Origin: Rhizobium sp. S152
GTDB taxonomy: Bacteria > Pseudomonadota > Alphaproteobacteria > Rhizobiales > Rhizobiaceae
Direction: 5' to 3'
Assembly: GCF_030380735.1 (NCBI RefSeq)
Contig: NZ_JAUDRZ010000003.1
Location: 1-64,000 of the forward strand
Length of the DNA stretch: 64,000 nt
The position numbers and the translations under genes were made by a program. Below, in pieces: positions 17,459 through 26,403 of this stretch (its first letter is position 1; the number at the start of each line of letters is the position of its first letter). The notes under the pieces are model-generated. The model ran no database searches, was not told the DNA's origin, and saw only the letters and a list, made by a program, of their open reading frames with translations.

Positions 17459-17929
17459 CTAAGTCAAGCCTGTCAGATTGGGATCGGTTCGCACCATCGT
17501 GACAAGCTCGAGACCTCGTTTGTATTTCACGGGATCCAACCCCATAGCGTTGGCCTGGTGCAGGTTGTCCTGAAGGTCGGCGATCTTCACAGGGCAGGCG
17601 ATCTTGTTTTCGACGGCCCTGACGACGAACTGATCGTCGGTTTCATCCTGGCGGTGGGTCAATGCATCGACCGCCTCGACAATGTCGTCCCCAAAACCTA
17701 GCTGACGAAGGCGTTCGAAATCCCAACCGTCGCACTTCTCCACAATGTCATGCAGGAAGGCGACGGTCTTTTCTTCTGCACCGTCAACGCGATCTGCAAC
17801 TCGCTCGCAGTGATTGACGTATGGCTCGCCTGTCTTGTCCGTCTGCCCGTGATGCGCTTCGGACGAAATCCTCCGAGCGAGTTCGAGTTCTTGTGATTTG
17901 TCTGCTGAAACTTCGTCGCGGTTTGACAT
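17459..17929 (-). CDS. Small HD-domain (p)ppGpp hydrolase-like protein
   Basis: A 156-aa stand-alone HD protein similar to the hydrolase half of RelA/SpoT. The family signature appears in order: AHHGQTDKTGEPYVNHCERVA, VAFLHDIVEKC and VKIADLQDNL. No synthetase or regulatory domains follow, so it resembles small alarmone hydrolases. ATG at 17929 has GGAG 7 nt upstream; the ATG 30 nt further up lacks one. Activity on ppGpp is inferred from the motifs only. Confidence 0.8.
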   Translation of the reverse strand: MSNRDEVSADKSQELELARRISSEAHHGQTDKTGEPYVNHCERVADRVDGAEEKTVAFLHDIVEKCDGWDFERLRQLGFGDDIVEAVDALTHRQDETDDQFVVRAVENKIACPVKIADLQDNLHQANAMGLDPVKYKRGLELVTMVRTDPNLTGLT

Positions 17930-18034
17930 CAGGCATCTCCTTCGCAGCAAAAACGTCATGCGTACCCCCGAGGTTCCGCATGTGCGACGTCGCGCAGGTT
18001 AACGGTGTGCAGGCGCCCGATCTGTTGGGGACAG

Positions 18035-19936
18035 TCAGATGACGGTCTGCAAGCCGAGTTCCACCACCCTTCCGCTCGGCAGGCCGAAATAGTCGGTCGC
18101 ATTTCCTGCGTTCTGGGCCAGCACAATGAAGAGACGATCCTGCCAAAAAGGCATTCCGCCCTTCTTCGACGGAAGGATCGTTCGCCGTGACAGGAAGAAC
18201 GACGTCGACATGATATCGAACTTCAGGCCGAGGTTGCGGACCAGCACCAGGGCGCGCGGAATGTTGGGAGTCTCCATGTATCCAAACGTAATCACAAGTC
18301 GGCTAAACAAGGGGCTGAAACTCTCGAGGAAAATCTTGTCATCGTCCGGCACGAACGGCTCCGTCGCGGTGACCACGCTCAGTATGACGTTGTGTTCGTG
18401 GAGAACCTTGTAGTGCTTGAGACTATGCAGCAACGCGGTCGGCGCGCCCTCGACATCGCTGGTCAGGAAGACGGCCGTTCCCGGCACGGTCGTAGGTGGC
18501 TTCCTGGTGAGCCTCTGAATGATCCCTTCCAGCGGAACTTCGTCGGCGCGCGTCCGGGCAGCCAGCAACCGTCGGCCAGCCATCCATGTCTGCATGATGA
18601 GACCCATGGTGCACGCAACGGTGACCGGAACCCAGCCACCCTCGGGGAACTTGGCGATGTTTGCCGCGAAAAACCCGGCGTCTATCAGGAAGAGCGGAGC
18701 GATGACTGCCGCGGTGGTCACGGTCGTCCATTTCCAGATATGTTTCATTACGACGAACAGCAGCACGCTGGTGATCAGCATCTCGCCAGTGACCGCGATG
18801 CCATAGGCAGCCGACAATCCGCTCGAACTCCTGAAATACAGGACGAGCGCGATGACGAATATGAAGAGGAACGCATTCACCTGCGGCATGAAAATCTGGC
18901 CGGAGTGCGTCTCGGAGGTGTGCAGGATCTGAAGGCGCGGCAGCAGATTGAGGTGCATTGCCTGCCGAACGAGGGAGTATGCTCCCGAGATGACCGCCTG
19001 GCTTGCAATCACGGTCGCTGCTGTTGCCAGGCACACGATCGGCACCCGCGCCCATTCCGGATGCATGCCGAAGAACGGGTGATCCGTCATGCCGGGATTG
19101 GCTAGGACGAACGCACCCTGTCCAAAATAGTTGAGAAGCAGGCATGGGAAGACGAGCGAAAACCACGCCATCACGATCGGCCGCCGGCCGAAGTGGCCGA
19201 GGTCGACGTAGAGTGCCTCCGCCCCGGTAACCGCGAGGAACACCGCTCCGAGCACAGCGATGGCATGCCCGGCATTGTTGGACGCATAGAGCACGCCATG
19301 GAGCGGATTGATGGCGCTGAAGATTTCAGGGTCGTCGAGAATATGGATCGCGCCGCTGATGCCGAGAACCAGGAACCAGACTGCCATAACAGGGCCGAAG
19401 ACCGAGGCGACGCCGCCCGTCCCGAAACGTTGAACGAAAAATAACACGGCGATGATGGTGACGGTGATCGGTACGATCCAGGCCGCCAGTCCCGGCGCGA
19501 CGACCTGGATCCCTTCGACTGCCGATAAAACGGAGATCGCAGGTGTAATGATGGCGTCGCCGAGAAAGAGCGAGGCGCCGGCGACGCCGAGGACGAGGAT
19601 CCATGCTGGTTTCCCGGCGAAGCTCTGCCGAGCAAGCGTCATCAGGGAGAGCGTTCCGCCTTCGCCGCGGTTGTCAGCCCTGAGAACAAACGTCACGTAT
19701 TTAACGGTAACGACGATGGTCAGTGCCCAAACGATCAGCGAGAGGATGCCGAGTACGTTTTCCCGATGCGATCCCACCCCCGCTGTCGCGTGCAGGGCCT
19801 CACGAAAGGCATAGAGCGGGCTGGTTCCGATATCTCCGTACACGACGCCGAGTGCAGCCAAGACCAAAGATGGGAGGCCACTACGCGACTCAGTTGCCAA
19901 CTCCGGATCTTCGGATCTCAATTGCGGATAGGTCAC
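18035..19936 (-). CDS. kup: Low-affinity potassium uptake protein Kup
   Basis: A 633-aa KUP/HAK/KT-family potassium symporter. The N-terminal signature ALGVVYGDIGTSPLYAFREAL is intact. About twelve transmembrane segments follow to residue 460 (GDAIITPAISVLSAVEG, FGQGAFVLANP, AYGIAVTGEMLITS), and a cytoplasmic C-terminal domain ends in PSGRVVELGLQTVI. Length is normal for the family (about 630). The GTG start at 19936 has AGGAA 6 nt upstream. It faces the stress island and may serve osmotic adaptation. Confidence 0.95.
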   Translation of the reverse strand: MTYPQLRSEDPELATESRSGLPSLVLAALGVVYGDIGTSPLYAFREALHATAGVGSHRENVLGILSLIVWALTIVVTVKYVTFVLRADNRGEGGTLSLMTLARQSFAGKPAWILVLGVAGASLFLGDAIITPAISVLSAVEGIQVVAPGLAAWIVPITVTIIAVLFFVQRFGTGGVASVFGPVMAVWFLVLGISGAIHILDDPEIFSAINPLHGVLYASNNAGHAIAVLGAVFLAVTGAEALYVDLGHFGRRPIVMAWFSLVFPCLLLNYFGQGAFVLANPGMTDHPFFGMHPEWARVPIVCLATAATVIASQAVISGAYSLVRQAMHLNLLPRLQILHTSETHSGQIFMPQVNAFLFIFVIALVLYFRSSSGLSAAYGIAVTGEMLITSVLLFVVMKHIWKWTTVTTAAVIAPLFLIDAGFFAANIAKFPEGGWVPVTVACTMGLIMQTWMAGRRLLAARTRADEVPLEGIIQRLTRKPPTTVPGTAVFLTSDVEGAPTALLHSLKHYKVLHEHNVILSVVTATEPFVPDDDKIFLESFSPLFSRLVITFGYMETPNIPRALVLVRNLGLKFDIMSTSFFLSRRTILPSKKGGMPFWQDRLFIVLAQNAGNATDYFGLPSGRVVELGLQTVI

Positions 19937-20120
19937 GACATTCCTGCGGGGAGCGAGTGCGTTTTCACGGAGCTATGGCTAATGATATCGCTGATGGCTC
20001 GATTATTCGATCGGTTCGAATGGAGGAGCCACAGCATTATGCGGATCGCTTCTCCCGTGGCTGGTCCATCATCACCCGTACAAGATCCCGACCGCGATCT
20101 TCCAGCCGGGCCGGTCGAGT

Positions 20121-20303
20121 TCACCCACCGCCAGGCGAGACGCTGGCGTCATCTTTTTCAGAGAGGGAGCCTGTCCCAGGCGTCTTCGTCTTATCGGTAA
20201 GATGATCCTTCGCATGCGGACCTGCGGCAGGATGATCCTTTGGATTTACAGGCTTCCTGCCTGTTTCTTCTACGGCCTGCTGCGCCTTGCTGCCCTTGTC
20301 CAT
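20121..20303 (-). CDS. Small Pro/Lys-rich hydrophilic stress-type protein
   Basis: A 60-aa highly hydrophilic protein (AVEETGRKPVNPKDHPAAGPHAKDHL, then GTGSLSEKDD), probably disordered. Short proteins with this NPKDHPAAGPHA core recur in rhizobia as uncharacterised proteins (from memory). AAGGGAG lies 6 nt before the ATG at 20303; an in-frame TTG at 20309 is too close. It is 38 nt downstream of the stress protein gene and likely co-transcribed from its EcfG promoter. Confidence 0.65.
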   Translation of the reverse strand: MDKGSKAQQAVEETGRKPVNPKDHPAAGPHAKDHLTDKTKTPGTGSLSEKDDASVSPGGG

Positions 20304-20341
20304 ACTCAACTCCCTTGATGAGACCAGTCATTGTCTCTGGA

Positions 20342-21004
20342 TCAAACCCGCGGGATGGTCTGGTCCAGCCGAAGACCACCCATTTCGCTGTTTTCCGGAG
20401 ACTTCTCACCCTCGGCGACATCGCGCTGGTGGCCCGTGGGCAAAACGTCGTCGTGGATGTCATTCGGGAGCTCCCGATCCAGTTCATAAGCTCGAACGCG
20501 GGGCGAGGTCTCATGAGTGCTTCGCGAGTAAGCGCCGACACCCGCGGTTTGCTTGGCCGCTTCCGCTTCGCTGAGGCTCGGCTCTGCCGCCGCCGGCTGC
20601 GCTGTCCACCCATCTTCTCTCCAGAGATCGGCACGCTCATCCATGTCGATGGCGCCGTGATCGTCCAGAATGTCATGGGCTGTATCGTAGATGGCATCGT
20701 CGACCGAGGCCGACACCAGGAAGCCGCCTCTACGAAGGCCCTCTGCATAGACGGAGCGATCCTCATCCGGGAAAAACCAGTCCTTCAGCGCATCGAAGAA
20801 GCCGCCGCGATCATCGGCCGCAACATTGGCTTTTTCAGCATCAGTTTCATATCCCGCCATCAGGCGGGGGTCGATTACGCCCGCGTCCCTGAGGCGTTCG
20901 ACAGCGCTCTCGGCGTCGGATCGGGTATCGAAGAAAGCGGTGAGGGTGCTCTTCGCCATCCCGTGCGAAGAGCCGCTTGTGCTTTCGTTGTAAAGGTTGG
21001 CCAT
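20342..21004 (-). CDS. General stress protein, YsnF/GspM-type repeat domain
   Basis: A 220-aa protein. The N-terminal module LTAFFDTRSDAESAVERLRDAGVIDPRLMAGYE and the segment YAEGLRRGGFLVSASVDDAIYDTAHDIL..DMDERADLWREDGW match the product of 27381-27995, so the two are paralogs. Here the Gly/Ala-rich membrane-like centre is replaced by a short charged DRGGFFDALKDWFFPDED linker. The C-terminal 80 residues are acidic and likely disordered. ATG at 21004 has GGAGG upstream. An EcfG promoter precedes it. Confidence 0.8.
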   Translation of the reverse strand: MANLYNESTSGSSHGMAKSTLTAFFDTRSDAESAVERLRDAGVIDPRLMAGYETDAEKANVAADDRGGFFDALKDWFFPDEDRSVYAEGLRRGGFLVSASVDDAIYDTAHDILDDHGAIDMDERADLWREDGWTAQPAAAEPSLSEAEAAKQTAGVGAYSRSTHETSPRVRAYELDRELPNDIHDDVLPTGHQRDVAEGEKSPENSEMGGLRLDQTIPRV

Positions 21005-21033
21005 GGTTTCCTCCATCCATTGCGTATGTCGGC

Positions 21034-21058
21034 AACTCGCATGGGGCTTCATGGTTCC
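21034..21058 (-). promoter_or_regulatory. EcfG-type stress promoter
   Basis: On the minus strand GGAAC (21058-21054), 16 bases, then AGTT (21037-21034). This matches the alphaproteobacterial general-stress sigma consensus GGAAC-N16/17-CGTT in three of four -10 bases. The -10 lies 29 bases before the ATG of the stress protein gene at 21004. Confidence 0.7.
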
Positions 21059-21120
21059 TTCACGTTGTGAAGGCCGGCAACTTTTGTCCGCCGCCGCAGA
21101 GCGCTTCTCCGTTCGCCAGA

Positions 21121-21564
21121 CTACTTATCCGGGACGTTGACTTCGCCATTTTCCTCGCCGTCCCAGTAATAGATCGATGACGCCGTCACTTTGATGAGGA
21201 CGAGGCCGGACGTGTCGACGCCCTCCGGGAACCAGCGTTCCAGTCCTATAACCCAATGTTCCTCGAAGGCAGTCTCTTCTCGAACGATCGACGCCTTTCC
21301 TTGGATCGCGGTGAAGATGCCCGGCTTGCCAAGGAGGCTCGGCGGCCCGGTGAATGTCAGCGAGACGCCATCATTGCCTTTGATCTCGTTGATTTTGCGG
21401 GTGTCCTCGTAGGAGAAGAACCAGGAGTCACCGTCGTACTCGACGTCGCCGTTGTTGCTCATCGGACGGCTGGAAATATTTCCCACGCTGTCGTGCGTCG
21501 ACAGCATGCAGAAATCGATCTTCTTAATCTTGGATGCAAGGTCTTCGAAACTCATCGTGGACAT
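21121..21564 (-). CDS. Pyridoxamine-phosphate-oxidase-like protein (general stress protein 26 type)
   Basis: A 147-aa split-barrel flavin-binding protein: KIDFCMLSTHDSVGNISSRPMSNNGDVEYDGDSWFFSYEDTRK, VSLTFTG, and GKASIVREE. This group is annotated as general stress protein 26 and binds flavin or F420-like cofactors; no synthesis of PLP is implied. GGAG is 7 nt before the ATG. It stands between the two other stress genes and has its own weak EcfG-like promoter. Confidence 0.85.
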   Translation of the reverse strand: MSTMSFEDLASKIKKIDFCMLSTHDSVGNISSRPMSNNGDVEYDGDSWFFSYEDTRKINEIKGNDGVSLTFTGPPSLLGKPGIFTAIQGKASIVREETAFEEHWVIGLERWFPEGVDTSGLVLIKVTASSIYYWDGEENGEVNVPDK

Positions 21565-21593
21565 CGCTGAACTCCCGTTTTCGTGTGTGAGAT

Positions 21594-21618
21594 ATCGTTC
21601 GCCAAGTCCGATTGTTCC
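21594..21618 (-). promoter_or_regulatory. Weak EcfG-type promoter
   Basis: Minus strand GGAAC (21618-21614), 16 bases, CGAT (21597-21594), 30 bases before the PNPOx-like gene. The -10 differs from CGTT at one base. Confidence 0.45.
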
Positions 21619-21678
21619 CGCGATCCCGCAAACCTTTCGCTTTCAACTCGTCCATCACTGTCGACTTGCTCCCACCCA

Positions 21679-21703
21679 GGAACAAAGGGGGTGTTCTGAA
21701 GTT
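21679..21703 (+). promoter_or_regulatory. EcfG-type stress promoter
   Basis: GGAAC (21679-21683), 16 bases, AGTT (21700-21703), 26 bases upstream of the PRC-barrel gene. Same geometry as the promoters at 21034, 23720, 26994, 28380 and 31669. Confidence 0.7.
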
Positions 21704-21729
21704 CTGGTTCAAGGAAAAGGAGAACCACA

Positions 21730-22017
21730 ATGGATCATTCAAATCATGTTCGTCTGACGGCCGCGGAACTGACGGCAGACAATCTTGAAGGCGCAACGAT
21801 ATACGGTGCTGACGACCACAAGGTCGGTTCCGTCGACCATGTCCACGGAAGCAGTTCAGTTGTGATCGATGTCGGTGGGTTTTTGGGGATTGGCGCCAAG
21901 CCGGTCGCGGTTCCCTTTTCCGATCTCGACTGGATGCGAGATGAAGACGGGGAAATTCATGCAGTCACGAGTTGGACCAAGGATCAGCTCAAAGCCATGC
22001 CAGAGCATAGTGACTGA
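21730..22017 (+). CDS. PRC-barrel domain protein
   Basis: A 95-aa single PRC-barrel: EGATIYGADDHKVGSVDHVHG..VVIDVGGFLGIGAKPVAVPFSDLDWMRDEDGEIH. Small PRC-barrel proteins are common in stress regulons, probably as adaptor or RNA/protein-binding modules. AAAGGAG precedes the ATG. EcfG promoter directly upstream. Confidence 0.87.
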   Translation: MDHSNHVRLTAAELTADNLEGATIYGADDHKVGSVDHVHGSSSVVIDVGGFLGIGAKPVAVPFSDLDWMRDEDGEIHAVTSWTKDQLKAMPEHSD

Positions 22018-22092
22018 AAGCCCTTCGACACCACCTTCAGCCAGACGTCGCCTTTGCAAAGGAGCCACGGTCTCTTTCTAGGGGTGGCTTCT

Positions 22093-22314
22093 ATGAAGAA
22101 AGAAGATTTCGACATGGGAATGAATAAACCAACCAGCGGCGCGGCTGGCACCACGGATCAATCTCCCCGGTGGGAAGGGCCGCAGGAAAACAAGCCGGGT
22201 GGCTACCTGCCCGCAAAGGACGATCCCGATCGTATCAGGGATGCCAACAGGGAAACAAACGGTGACCCCAAGGTCACCAAGGTCTCTCATGGACTCAAAC
22301 AAAGGGGTGAGTGA
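22093..22314 (+). CDS. Small hydrophilic hypothetical protein
   Basis: A 73-aa polar, probably unstructured protein (TTDQSPRWEGPQENKPGGYLPAKDDPDRIRDANRETNGD). It is 75 nt after the PRC-barrel gene and likely in its transcript. The start could be the ATG at 22093 or the one 21 nt later; no strong ribosome site for either. I do not recognise the family. Confidence 0.55.
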   Translation: MKKEDFDMGMNKPTSGAAGTTDQSPRWEGPQENKPGGYLPAKDDPDRIRDANRETNGDPKVTKVSHGLKQRGE

Positions 22315-22669
22315 AATTCCGAAATCGAGAGATACGCAAGCAGCCGATGAAGGAATGGGATCTGAATTACGATCCCGCGGACGAAAACGAAGGCGACATG
22401 TGTTAAGGCTTGCCATCAACGCGCAGGCTCGACAACGGCACAGTCGACGGCGCGACTCGAGGCCGGCGAGCAGAGACAAGAGAGTTCCAAGTAACGTCGA
22501 ACCCTTCCGTCGTAACGGGATGAGCTCGACCTACGCTGACCGCCACGGCGAGAACCCGATTTTTATTTGCAGTTCGCAGCCTTGCGAACAATTCCGTCTC
22601 TTCCTCGTTGTGTCTTGAAGCGACAACGCTCTTTGTCGCGTATCCGGACAACAGGAAAGGAAGCGCCCC
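22315..22669. other. Intergenic, possibly a decayed small gene
   Basis: A GTG overlapping the previous stop opens SEIPKSRDTQAADEGMGSEL before turning into Arg-rich noise, which resembles the start of a small stress protein that has lost its frame. Nothing else is recognisable before the reductase gene; no EcfG motif is seen here. Confidence 0.3.
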
Positions 22670-23692
22670 ATGGCACCCACAAGCCGCGCCCGCGACATCT
22701 ACAAGCCCGAGTTTCAATTTGGCATGGGCGGCGTTTCCCTCGGGAACGAGTTCAATAAGATCGCCGACAAGGAGGCGGAGACTGCGCTGGAAGCCGCTTG
22801 GAGCGTTGGCGTCCGCTACTACGACGTCGCGCCTTGGTACGGGCTGGGTCTCGCCGAGCGTCGGTTCGGCCATTTCCTTCATAACCAGAAGCGCTCCGAC
22901 TACCTTCTGTCGACGAAAGTCGGAAAACTTCTGAAGGCGTCGAAGACGAACAACCACGAAAAAATGTATCCGCTTTCGGATTCGCCGAACGATCTCCTCA
23001 TCGACTACACGGGTGATGGCGTCCGACGCTCGATTGAGGACAGCCTCCAACGTCTTGGCGTCGACAGCATAGACGTCGCTTTCGTTCACGACTTATCTCC
23101 GGACTTCGCCTTCTTCCCCACGCCGTGGGAGGAACAGTACGAGATTGCTCGCAAGGGCGCGTTTCCGGCGCTCACAAAGATGCGGGAGGAGGGCATCATC
23201 AAGGGATGGGGCGTCGGCGTCAACACGCCGATGGCGATCCTGAAGGTGATGGAGGACGCAGATCCGGACGTCTGCCTGTGCGCCCGCCAGTATTCTCTGA
23301 TCGATCACGACGAGACCATCGAGAAGCTTTTTCCCAAAGTGCGGGAAAGGGGTGTCGGCCTGGTGATCGGTTCCAGCCTCAACGCCGGCTTTATCGGCGG
23401 CAGCCCCCGTTACAACTATGGTGCGGAGAACTACAAGATCCCGCCGGAGGTCATCGAGAAGCGTCGCAAGCTGCGCAAGGTCGCTGAGAACCACGGCGTG
23501 GATCTCCGGACGGCGGCCATCCAGTTTTCCGCAGCACCCGACGTCGCCATCGCGTTGGTCGTAGGCGCTGGAAGCGACTGTCAGATCCGCGAGGACTGGA
23601 ACTCGCTGCAAACCAGGATTCCAAACGAATTCTGGGCCGAGCTGAAGAAGGACGGGCTCGTGCACCGCGATGCGGCTGTGCCGTCTGTCTAA
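22670..23692 (+). CDS. Aldo/keto reductase
   Basis: A 340-aa NADPH-dependent oxidoreductase of the AKR superfamily, close to D-threo-aldose/pyridoxal dehydrogenase types (WSVGVRYYDVAPWYGLGLAERRFGHFL). The tetrad is visible as Asp and Tyr in YYDVAPWYG, Lys in STKVGK and His in FVHDLS. The cofactor region near the C-terminus is IALVVGAGSDCQIREDW. GGAAAGGAAG precedes the ATG. The location in the stress island suggests aldehyde detoxification, though sugar dehydrogenation cannot be excluded. Confidence 0.9.
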   Translation: MAPTSRARDIYKPEFQFGMGGVSLGNEFNKIADKEAETALEAAWSVGVRYYDVAPWYGLGLAERRFGHFLHNQKRSDYLLSTKVGKLLKASKTNNHEKMYPLSDSPNDLLIDYTGDGVRRSIEDSLQRLGVDSIDVAFVHDLSPDFAFFPTPWEEQYEIARKGAFPALTKMREEGIIKGWGVGVNTPMAILKVMEDADPDVCLCARQYSLIDHDETIEKLFPKVRERGVGLVIGSSLNAGFIGGSPRYNYGAENYKIPPEVIEKRRKLRKVAENHGVDLRTAAIQFSAAPDVAIALVVGAGSDCQIREDWNSLQTRIPNEFWAELKKDGLVHRDAAVPSV

Positions 23693-23719
23693 AGTTTCAG
23701 CATATAATCTCTGAAAGCG

Positions 23720-23744
23720 GGAACCATCTGGTCAGGCACGTGTT
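23720..23744 (+). promoter_or_regulatory. EcfG-type stress promoter
   Basis: GGAAC (23720-23724), 16 bases, TGTT (23741-23744), 77 bases before the HWE kinase gene. Confidence 0.65.
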
Positions 23745-23820
23745 ATATAAAGTTGCCCGGCCAGATCGCTTTTCGAAAGGTTGTCCGTGGGCGCGTTGAG
23801 ACCGTCGACTTGGAACTTTA

Positions 23821-25989
23821 ATGGACAGCATGAACATTGCCTTGAACGACAACCTTCCGTTCGAAGAAGCGCGGGCTTATGAGCGACTTCAGGACAGGGA
23901 GCTGTGGCTGTCCGGCCAGCGACAGGCATTCGCCTCCGCACTGAACGACGCCCCTCTCAAAGAGACCCTCGGCATCCTTGTCGACACGGCGACCTCCGCC
24001 CTTGGTGATGGAACGCGGGCCGCATTCTTCCTGACCGGACCGGATGGCGAAACGCTGCATCACGTCGTCGGGATGCCGGACGACTACGCGATAGCAGTCG
24101 ACGGTCTCGCGGTCGGCCCCGAATCCCTGGCTTGCGGTCTCGCGGCGCACATCGGAAAAGCCGTCCTGACAGCCGACGTCTACCTCGATCCGCTGTGGCG
24201 ACAATGGATCTGGCTTGCCGACAAGTATCAGTATCGGGCTTGCTGGAGTTATCCTATCAACACGTCGACCGGCCATTTCGTCGGAACGTTTTCGGTGTAC
24301 TGGCCGGAGCCTCGCGAGGCTGCGACTTGCGATATCGACCGCACAGGCCTCATCACGCAGGCCGCCGGCGTCATCATCTCCCGGTTCAATGAAGCCGAAG
24401 AGCGGCGCAAGGCCGAGCATGCGCTGCTCGAAACGAAGAAGCAGCTCGAAGCCGAGCTTGCCGACAGCGAACTCCTTCGGCAAATCAGCCTGGAGCTCGC
24501 CGGGGAAGACGGCGAGGACGGGCTCTACAAGAAGCTCGTCGGCGCTGCCGCGAAAATCATGAAGTCCGACGTCTGTACCGTGCAGTATCTGCATCCCGAG
24601 CGTGGACCGGCAGGCGAGCTGGAGATGCTCGCATCGACCGGTCTCGACGCCCGCGGCGTGGAATACTGGAAATGGGTTCGTGGGGACTCTGGCTGCACAT
24701 GTGGCGAAGTCCTTCGCACGGGCAAGCGGGCCATCGCCGAGGACGTAGAGACCTGCTCCTTCATGGCAGGCACACCCGACCGGGACGTGCTTCTCGGCGG
24801 TGGCATCCGGGCCGGGCAGACGACCCCGCTCGTCACCCGCGAGGGCAAGCTCGTCGGCATGATCTCCACCCACTGGAGCATGCCGCACAAGCCGACCGAG
24901 CGCGAACTGCGCATGCTCGACATCATCGCCCGTTCGGCGGCCGACCTGATAGAACGGCGCCGTGCCGCGGCGACGCAACGGCTGCTGCTTAACGAACTGA
25001 ACCACCGCGTGAAGAACACGCTGGCCGTCGTCCAGGCCATGGCGACACGGACGCTGGCCCGCTCGCCGGATCCGAAGGTATTCGCCAAGAGCTTCGGCGG
25101 CCGCGTCCAGTCTTTGGCAAAGATCCACGACCTGCTGAGTGCGAAGGCTTGGGAGGGCGCCGACCTTAAGGAACTCATCTATGGGCAGGTCTCAGCAGGT
25201 GCGCCCGACGAAACGCGGTTGACCGCCACCGGACCGGCCGTCCGGCTCGACCCTCAGACGGCGCTTCACCTCGCGCTCGTCGTACACGAGCTTGGGACAA
25301 ACGCGACGAAATACGGCGCGCTTTCCTTGCCTACTGGCAAGGTTTCCATTCAATGGCGGATCGACGAAGGTCTCCGTATTCGTTGGGCGGAACTCGGTGG
25401 CCCACGCGTCGAACCGGCTGCGTCGCCAGGGTTCGGAACGACGCTGATTTCGCAGAGCGTGCGCGGGCAAGGCGGCGAGGCAAAGATGACGGCGCTCCCG
25501 GAAGGCGTTATCTGGGACATCATGGTGCCCTATACTGTGAAGGCGTCCGCCGCTAAGCTTCTCTCAACGATGACGAAAGAGAAGCCCGCCGCATCAATGG
25601 AAGCACTCGATTTGAAGGGCCGCCGAATCCTGGTTGTGGAAGACGAGCCTCTGATCGGAATGGACATCGTCGCAGCGCTTGAAGACGCCGGTGCCGAGGT
25701 TGAGGGACCCGTGGCTACGGTCGAGGAGGCCTGCGCCGTCATCGAGAGCAAGGGTTTCGATGCCGCGCTTGTCGATGCCAATCTCCATGGCACCTCTGTC
25801 GGGCCAATCGCTGCGGCTCTCGCCGAGCGTGGGGTGCCGTTCGCGTTCGCGACGGGATACGACAAAGACGGTCTGCCGGAAGGCTTTCAGAACCGCCTCA
25901 TCCTCGGGAAACCCGCTGGGCCGGAAGACGTATTGAAAACGGTTGGCAGTCTGATCGCAAAATCCGATCGCATTGAAATGAACGCATAG
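23821..25989 (+). CDS. HWE-family hybrid histidine kinase with two GAF domains and receiver
   Basis: A 722-aa soluble sensor kinase. GAF domain 1 spans about 40-200, a coiled coil about 195-225, GAF domain 2 about 230-385. The second GAF holds a Cys-rich spot (GDSGCTCGEV) that could bind a metal or chromophore. The kinase core has phospho-histidine His395 in LNHRVKNTLAVVQAMA, N-box VHELGTNATKYGALS and the RWAELGG WxE motif that define HWE kinases. A C-terminal receiver (about 600-720) has DEP and the aspartate in ALVDANLHG. HWE kinases often feed the PhyR-EcfG stress cascade, and the gene itself has an EcfG promoter. Confidence 0.92.
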   Translation: MDSMNIALNDNLPFEEARAYERLQDRELWLSGQRQAFASALNDAPLKETLGILVDTATSALGDGTRAAFFLTGPDGETLHHVVGMPDDYAIAVDGLAVGPESLACGLAAHIGKAVLTADVYLDPLWRQWIWLADKYQYRACWSYPINTSTGHFVGTFSVYWPEPREAATCDIDRTGLITQAAGVIISRFNEAEERRKAEHALLETKKQLEAELADSELLRQISLELAGEDGEDGLYKKLVGAAAKIMKSDVCTVQYLHPERGPAGELEMLASTGLDARGVEYWKWVRGDSGCTCGEVLRTGKRAIAEDVETCSFMAGTPDRDVLLGGGIRAGQTTPLVTREGKLVGMISTHWSMPHKPTERELRMLDIIARSAADLIERRRAAATQRLLLNELNHRVKNTLAVVQAMATRTLARSPDPKVFAKSFGGRVQSLAKIHDLLSAKAWEGADLKELIYGQVSAGAPDETRLTATGPAVRLDPQTALHLALVVHELGTNATKYGALSLPTGKVSIQWRIDEGLRIRWAELGGPRVEPAASPGFGTTLISQSVRGQGGEAKMTALPEGVIWDIMVPYTVKASAAKLLSTMTKEKPAASMEALDLKGRRILVVEDEPLIGMDIVAALEDAGAEVEGPVATVEEACAVIESKGFDAALVDANLHGTSVGPIAAALAERGVPFAFATGYDKDGLPEGFQNRLILGKPAGPEDVLKTVGSLIAKSDRIEMNA

Positions 25990-26159
25990 GGCGGCCCAAC
26001 TATCCAAAGGTCGCGTTGCTGACGAGAGCTGCAAGTTCTGCCGCTCGCGACGCCGAAATCGCTTACAACTTTGACCACGCATGTACTGGCGGGGATGAAT
26101 AGCGGACGGGAAGGTCGGTCCGGTTTCGCTTCGGGCTTTTTTGTTGCCCGCTATCGGGT

Positions 26160-26339
26160 TTAGCCAAGCGCGTGCTCGATGCGGTGTACATGCTGCTCGT
26201 GGACGGGCATGCCGCGCTCCGCCGCATCGATTTCGTCCGTTGTCAGTCCCGTGGCGATCGCAAGCTCTTCGAGCGAATATCGCCTTCGCGAGGCGGGCTT
26301 CCTGTATTGCAGTCGCAGCAGCGACGGCGTTCGATACAT
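26160..26339 (-). CDS. 59-aa helix-turn-helix-like protein
   Basis: A short protein that is easy to miss. After a basic N-terminus (MYRTPSLLRLQYRKPASRRR) comes YSLEELAIATGLTTDEIDA, a clear first two helices of an XRE-type HTH, and then EQHVHRIEHALG. Its frame has no internal stop and runs opposite to the kinase, with its stop about 170 nt past the kinase stop. No strong ribosome site is visible. It may be a mini-regulator or anti-sigma-like adaptor; function unknown. Confidence 0.55.
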   Translation of the reverse strand: MYRTPSLLRLQYRKPASRRRYSLEELAIATGLTTDEIDAAERGMPVHEQHVHRIEHALG

Positions 26340-26403
26340 GATCCATGTCGAATTCCATCCGATGTTAGAGCGTCGATTTTAGTTGGGGTGGTTCGGGCAA
26401 TGG

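Noticed and set aside
24525..25178. 217-aa minus-strand frame inside the HWE kinase gene
   Set aside because: Arg/Ser-rich shadow frame; the plus strand encodes clear GAF and kinase motifs.
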